Shown here: piece by piece, positions 6,671-7,619 of the stretch
Numbering within the stretch: the stretch's first letter is position 1
Layout of the letters: each line of letters begins with the position of its first letter
Source of the DNA: RGIG4103 sp045644605
GTDB lineage: Bacteria > Bacillota > Clostridia > RUG12999
Direction of reading: 5' to 3'
Assembly (NCBI GenBank): GCA_045644605.1
Contig: JAZRHB010000018.1
Coordinates: 1 to 7,619, forward strand
Length of the DNA stretch: 7,619 bases
The notes under the pieces: model-generated
What the model was told of the DNA's origin: nothing
Database searches by the model: none
What the model saw: only the letters and a program-made list of their open reading frames with translations
Program-made: the position numbers and the translations under genes

Positions 6671-6709
6671 AAAACAGATGCGGAATTTCCGCATCTGTTT
6701 TTTGTTTTT
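6671..6709 (+). terminator. Intrinsic terminator of the polysaccharide operon
   Basis: A 9-bp stem, CAGATGCGG (6675-6683) with CCGCATCTG (6689-6697), encloses the loop AATTT and is followed by a T-rich tract (TTTTTT-G-TTTTT, 6698-6709). The AAAA at 6671-6674 can extend the stem into the T-tract. It begins two bases after the phosphatase stop and cleanly separates the operon from nth. Confidence 0.93.
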
Positions 6710-6725
6710 CAGCTTTAGTATTTGC

Positions 6726-6755
6726 TTGACAATTCCCCATTGTTAGTGGTACAAT
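6726..6755 (+). promoter_or_regulatory. Sigma-A promoter of the nth-uvrB unit
   Basis: A perfect -35 TTGACA (6726-6731) is followed after 18 bases by -10 TACAAT (6750-6755), with an extended -10 TG at 6747-6748 (TGgTACAAT). Transcription would begin near 6762, giving a leader of about 35 nt before the nth start. Confidence 0.82.
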
Positions 6756-6780
6756 TTATTATGTATAAGTATATTCAAAA

Positions 6781-6787
6781 AGAGGTG
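6781..6787 (+). promoter_or_regulatory. Ribosome binding site supporting the TTG start of nth
   Basis: AGAGGTG lies 8 bases before the TTG at 6796. No ATG or well-placed GTG occurs nearby in the frame, and the TTG gives a protein of the normal family length. Confidence 0.82.
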
Positions 6788-6795
6788 TAACGGCT

Positions 6796-7434
6796 TTGCG
6801 AAAAAAAGAAATTGCGGCGGAAATTGAAAAGGTTTTTGATGTGGTTTATGCGGATGCAAAATGCTCGCTTGATTTTAAAAATCCGCTTCAGCTTCTTATT
6901 GCAACTCAGCTTGCGGCGCAGTGCACAGACGCAAGGGTAAACCTTGTAACACCTGCTTTGTTTGAACGTTATAAAACGGCAAAAGATTTTGCCCAGGCTG
7001 ATGCAGGCGAGCTTGAAAGCTATATACATTCAACGGGATTTTTCAGAAATAAAGCACGAAATATTATTGGTTGCTGCATAAAACTACTTACCGATTTTGG
7101 TGGTGTTGTGCCTGATAATATGGACGATCTTCTCACTCTTCCCGGTGTGGGAAGAAAAACGGCTAATATAATTCTTGGTGATGTATATAATAAACCTGCA
7201 GTAGTTATTGATACTCACGCAAAACGAATTGCTTATCGCATAGGTCTTACGGATAATACCGACCCGACAAAAATAGAATTTGACCTTATGAAAATATTAA
7301 CCCCCGAAACAAGCGCTGGGTTTTGCCATTGCCTTGTATATCACGGACGTGCGGTGTGCAAAGCAATTTCGCCACAGTGCGAAATATGTCCGATTGCACA
7401 TCTTTGTAAGAAACGAACAAATAAGAGTGAATAG
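6796..7434 (+). CDS. nth: Endonuclease III (DNA glycosylase/AP lyase)
   Basis: This 212-residue enzyme removes oxidised pyrimidines and cleaves at abasic sites in base-excision repair. The length agrees with E. coli Nth (211). Visible marks are ATQLAAQCTDARVN at 36-49, the helix-hairpin-helix LPGVGRKTA at 115-123 with catalytic Lys121, and VIDTHAKRIAYRIG at 137-150 with catalytic Asp139. A 4Fe-4S loop has cysteines 188, 195, 198 and 204 in the exact C-X6-C-X2-C-X5-C spacing. Translation starts at TTG 6796, chosen for the AGAGGTG site before it and because later starts would remove the first helix. A further in-frame codon that could initiate, GTG at 6841 (residue 16), has no comparable site. 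It has its own promoter after the polysaccharide operon terminator, and uvrB follows 9 bases downstream, suggesting a small DNA-repair operon. No SOS-box-like sequence is evident to me. Confidence 0.97.
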   Translation: MRKKEIAAEIEKVFDVVYADAKCSLDFKNPLQLLIATQLAAQCTDARVNLVTPALFERYKTAKDFAQADAGELESYIHSTGFFRNKARNIIGCCIKLLTDFGGVVPDNMDDLLTLPGVGRKTANIILGDVYNKPAVVIDTHAKRIAYRIGLTDNTDPTKIEFDLMKILTPETSAGFCHCLVYHGRAVCKAISPQCEICPIAHLCKKRTNKSE

Positions 7435-7443
7435 AGGAAACTT

Positions 7444-7619
7444 ATGGATAAATTTGAACTTGTATCACCGTTTAAACCAACGGGCGACCAGCCGCAGGCA
7501 GTGGAAAAGCTTGTGGATGGTGTAAAACGTGGGGAAACCGGGCAGATTCTGCTTGGCGTAACGGGCAGCGGAAAAACATATACAATTGCAAATGTAATCG
7601 AAAAGGTTAACAAACCTAC
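7444..7619 (+). CDS. uvrB: UvrABC excision nuclease subunit B, 5' part (runs off window)
   Basis: The first 58 codons of UvrB are present; the full protein is usually about 660 residues. UvrB is the damage-verifying helicase-like subunit of nucleotide excision repair, loaded on DNA by UvrA and then bound by UvrC. The conserved N-terminal signature PTGDQPQAVEKLVDGV (residues 12-27) and Walker A GVTGSGKT (38-45) are unmistakable, followed by ANVIEKVNKP. The ATG at 7444 is preceded by an AGAGG site (7433-7437) that overlaps the nth stop codon, so translation of the two genes is probably linked. The right end is cut by the window, not by a mutation. Confidence 0.96.
   Translation, partial: MDKFELVSPFKPTGDQPQAVEKLVDGVKRGETGQILLGVTGSGKTYTIANVIEKVNKP

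Noticed and set aside
6739..6755. ATTGT/ACAAT inverted repeat overlapping the nth -10 box
   Set aside because: Five base pairs only, and one arm is the -10 box itself; chance is the simpler explanation.

Overview
The window is AT-rich bacterial DNA. Its translation signals are of the strong Gram-positive type (AGAGGTGAT, GGAGGTGA, AGAGGTG), it has a lipoprotein with a lipobox, and its sigma-A promoters carry an extended -10. The protein types (EpsC/CapD-like dehydratase, short-loop Wzz-type modulator with tyrosine kinase, CpsB-type PHP phosphatase, Nth and UvrB) point to the Firmicutes, most likely Clostridia. Species is not determinable from the sequence alone. All genes lie on the + strand and coding density is high.

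Layout. (1) 5-1669: a complete ABC-exporter half-transporter; its upstream context is outside the window. (2) 1677-1705: a strong promoter that starts 8 bases after the ABC stop codon, followed by a leader of about 100 nt. (3) 1813-6668: four closely spaced genes, encoding a membrane-bound UDP-sugar 4,6-dehydratase of the PglF/WbpM/EpsC/CapD type, a lipoprotein of unknown function, a fused polysaccharide co-polymerase/bacterial tyrosine kinase (BY-kinase), and a PHP-type tyrosine phosphatase. They end at a clear intrinsic terminator (6671-6709). (4) 6726-6755: a second promoter driving nth (endonuclease III, TTG start) and the first 58 codons of uvrB, which runs off the right edge. No intergenic stretch exceeds 150 bases.

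How the genes fit together. The four-gene operon looks like a control and precursor module for a surface polysaccharide or glycoconjugate. The dehydratase makes a 4-keto-6-deoxy sugar nucleotide, the Wzz/kinase controls chain length or export through cycles of C-terminal tyrosine phosphorylation, and the phosphatase reverses that. No glycosyltransferase, flippase or polymerase is in the window, so they must be encoded elsewhere. The lipoprotein is the main unknown and may be an uncharacterised extracytoplasmic part of this machinery. The kinase has several departures from the family consensus: a degenerate EX2RX2R oligomerisation motif, Lys for Arg in Walker A', a tyrosine cluster that is internal rather than terminal, and a charged tail of about 46 residues. 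The nth-uvrB pair is an unrelated DNA-repair unit. I see no mobile elements, CRISPR arrays or RNA genes.
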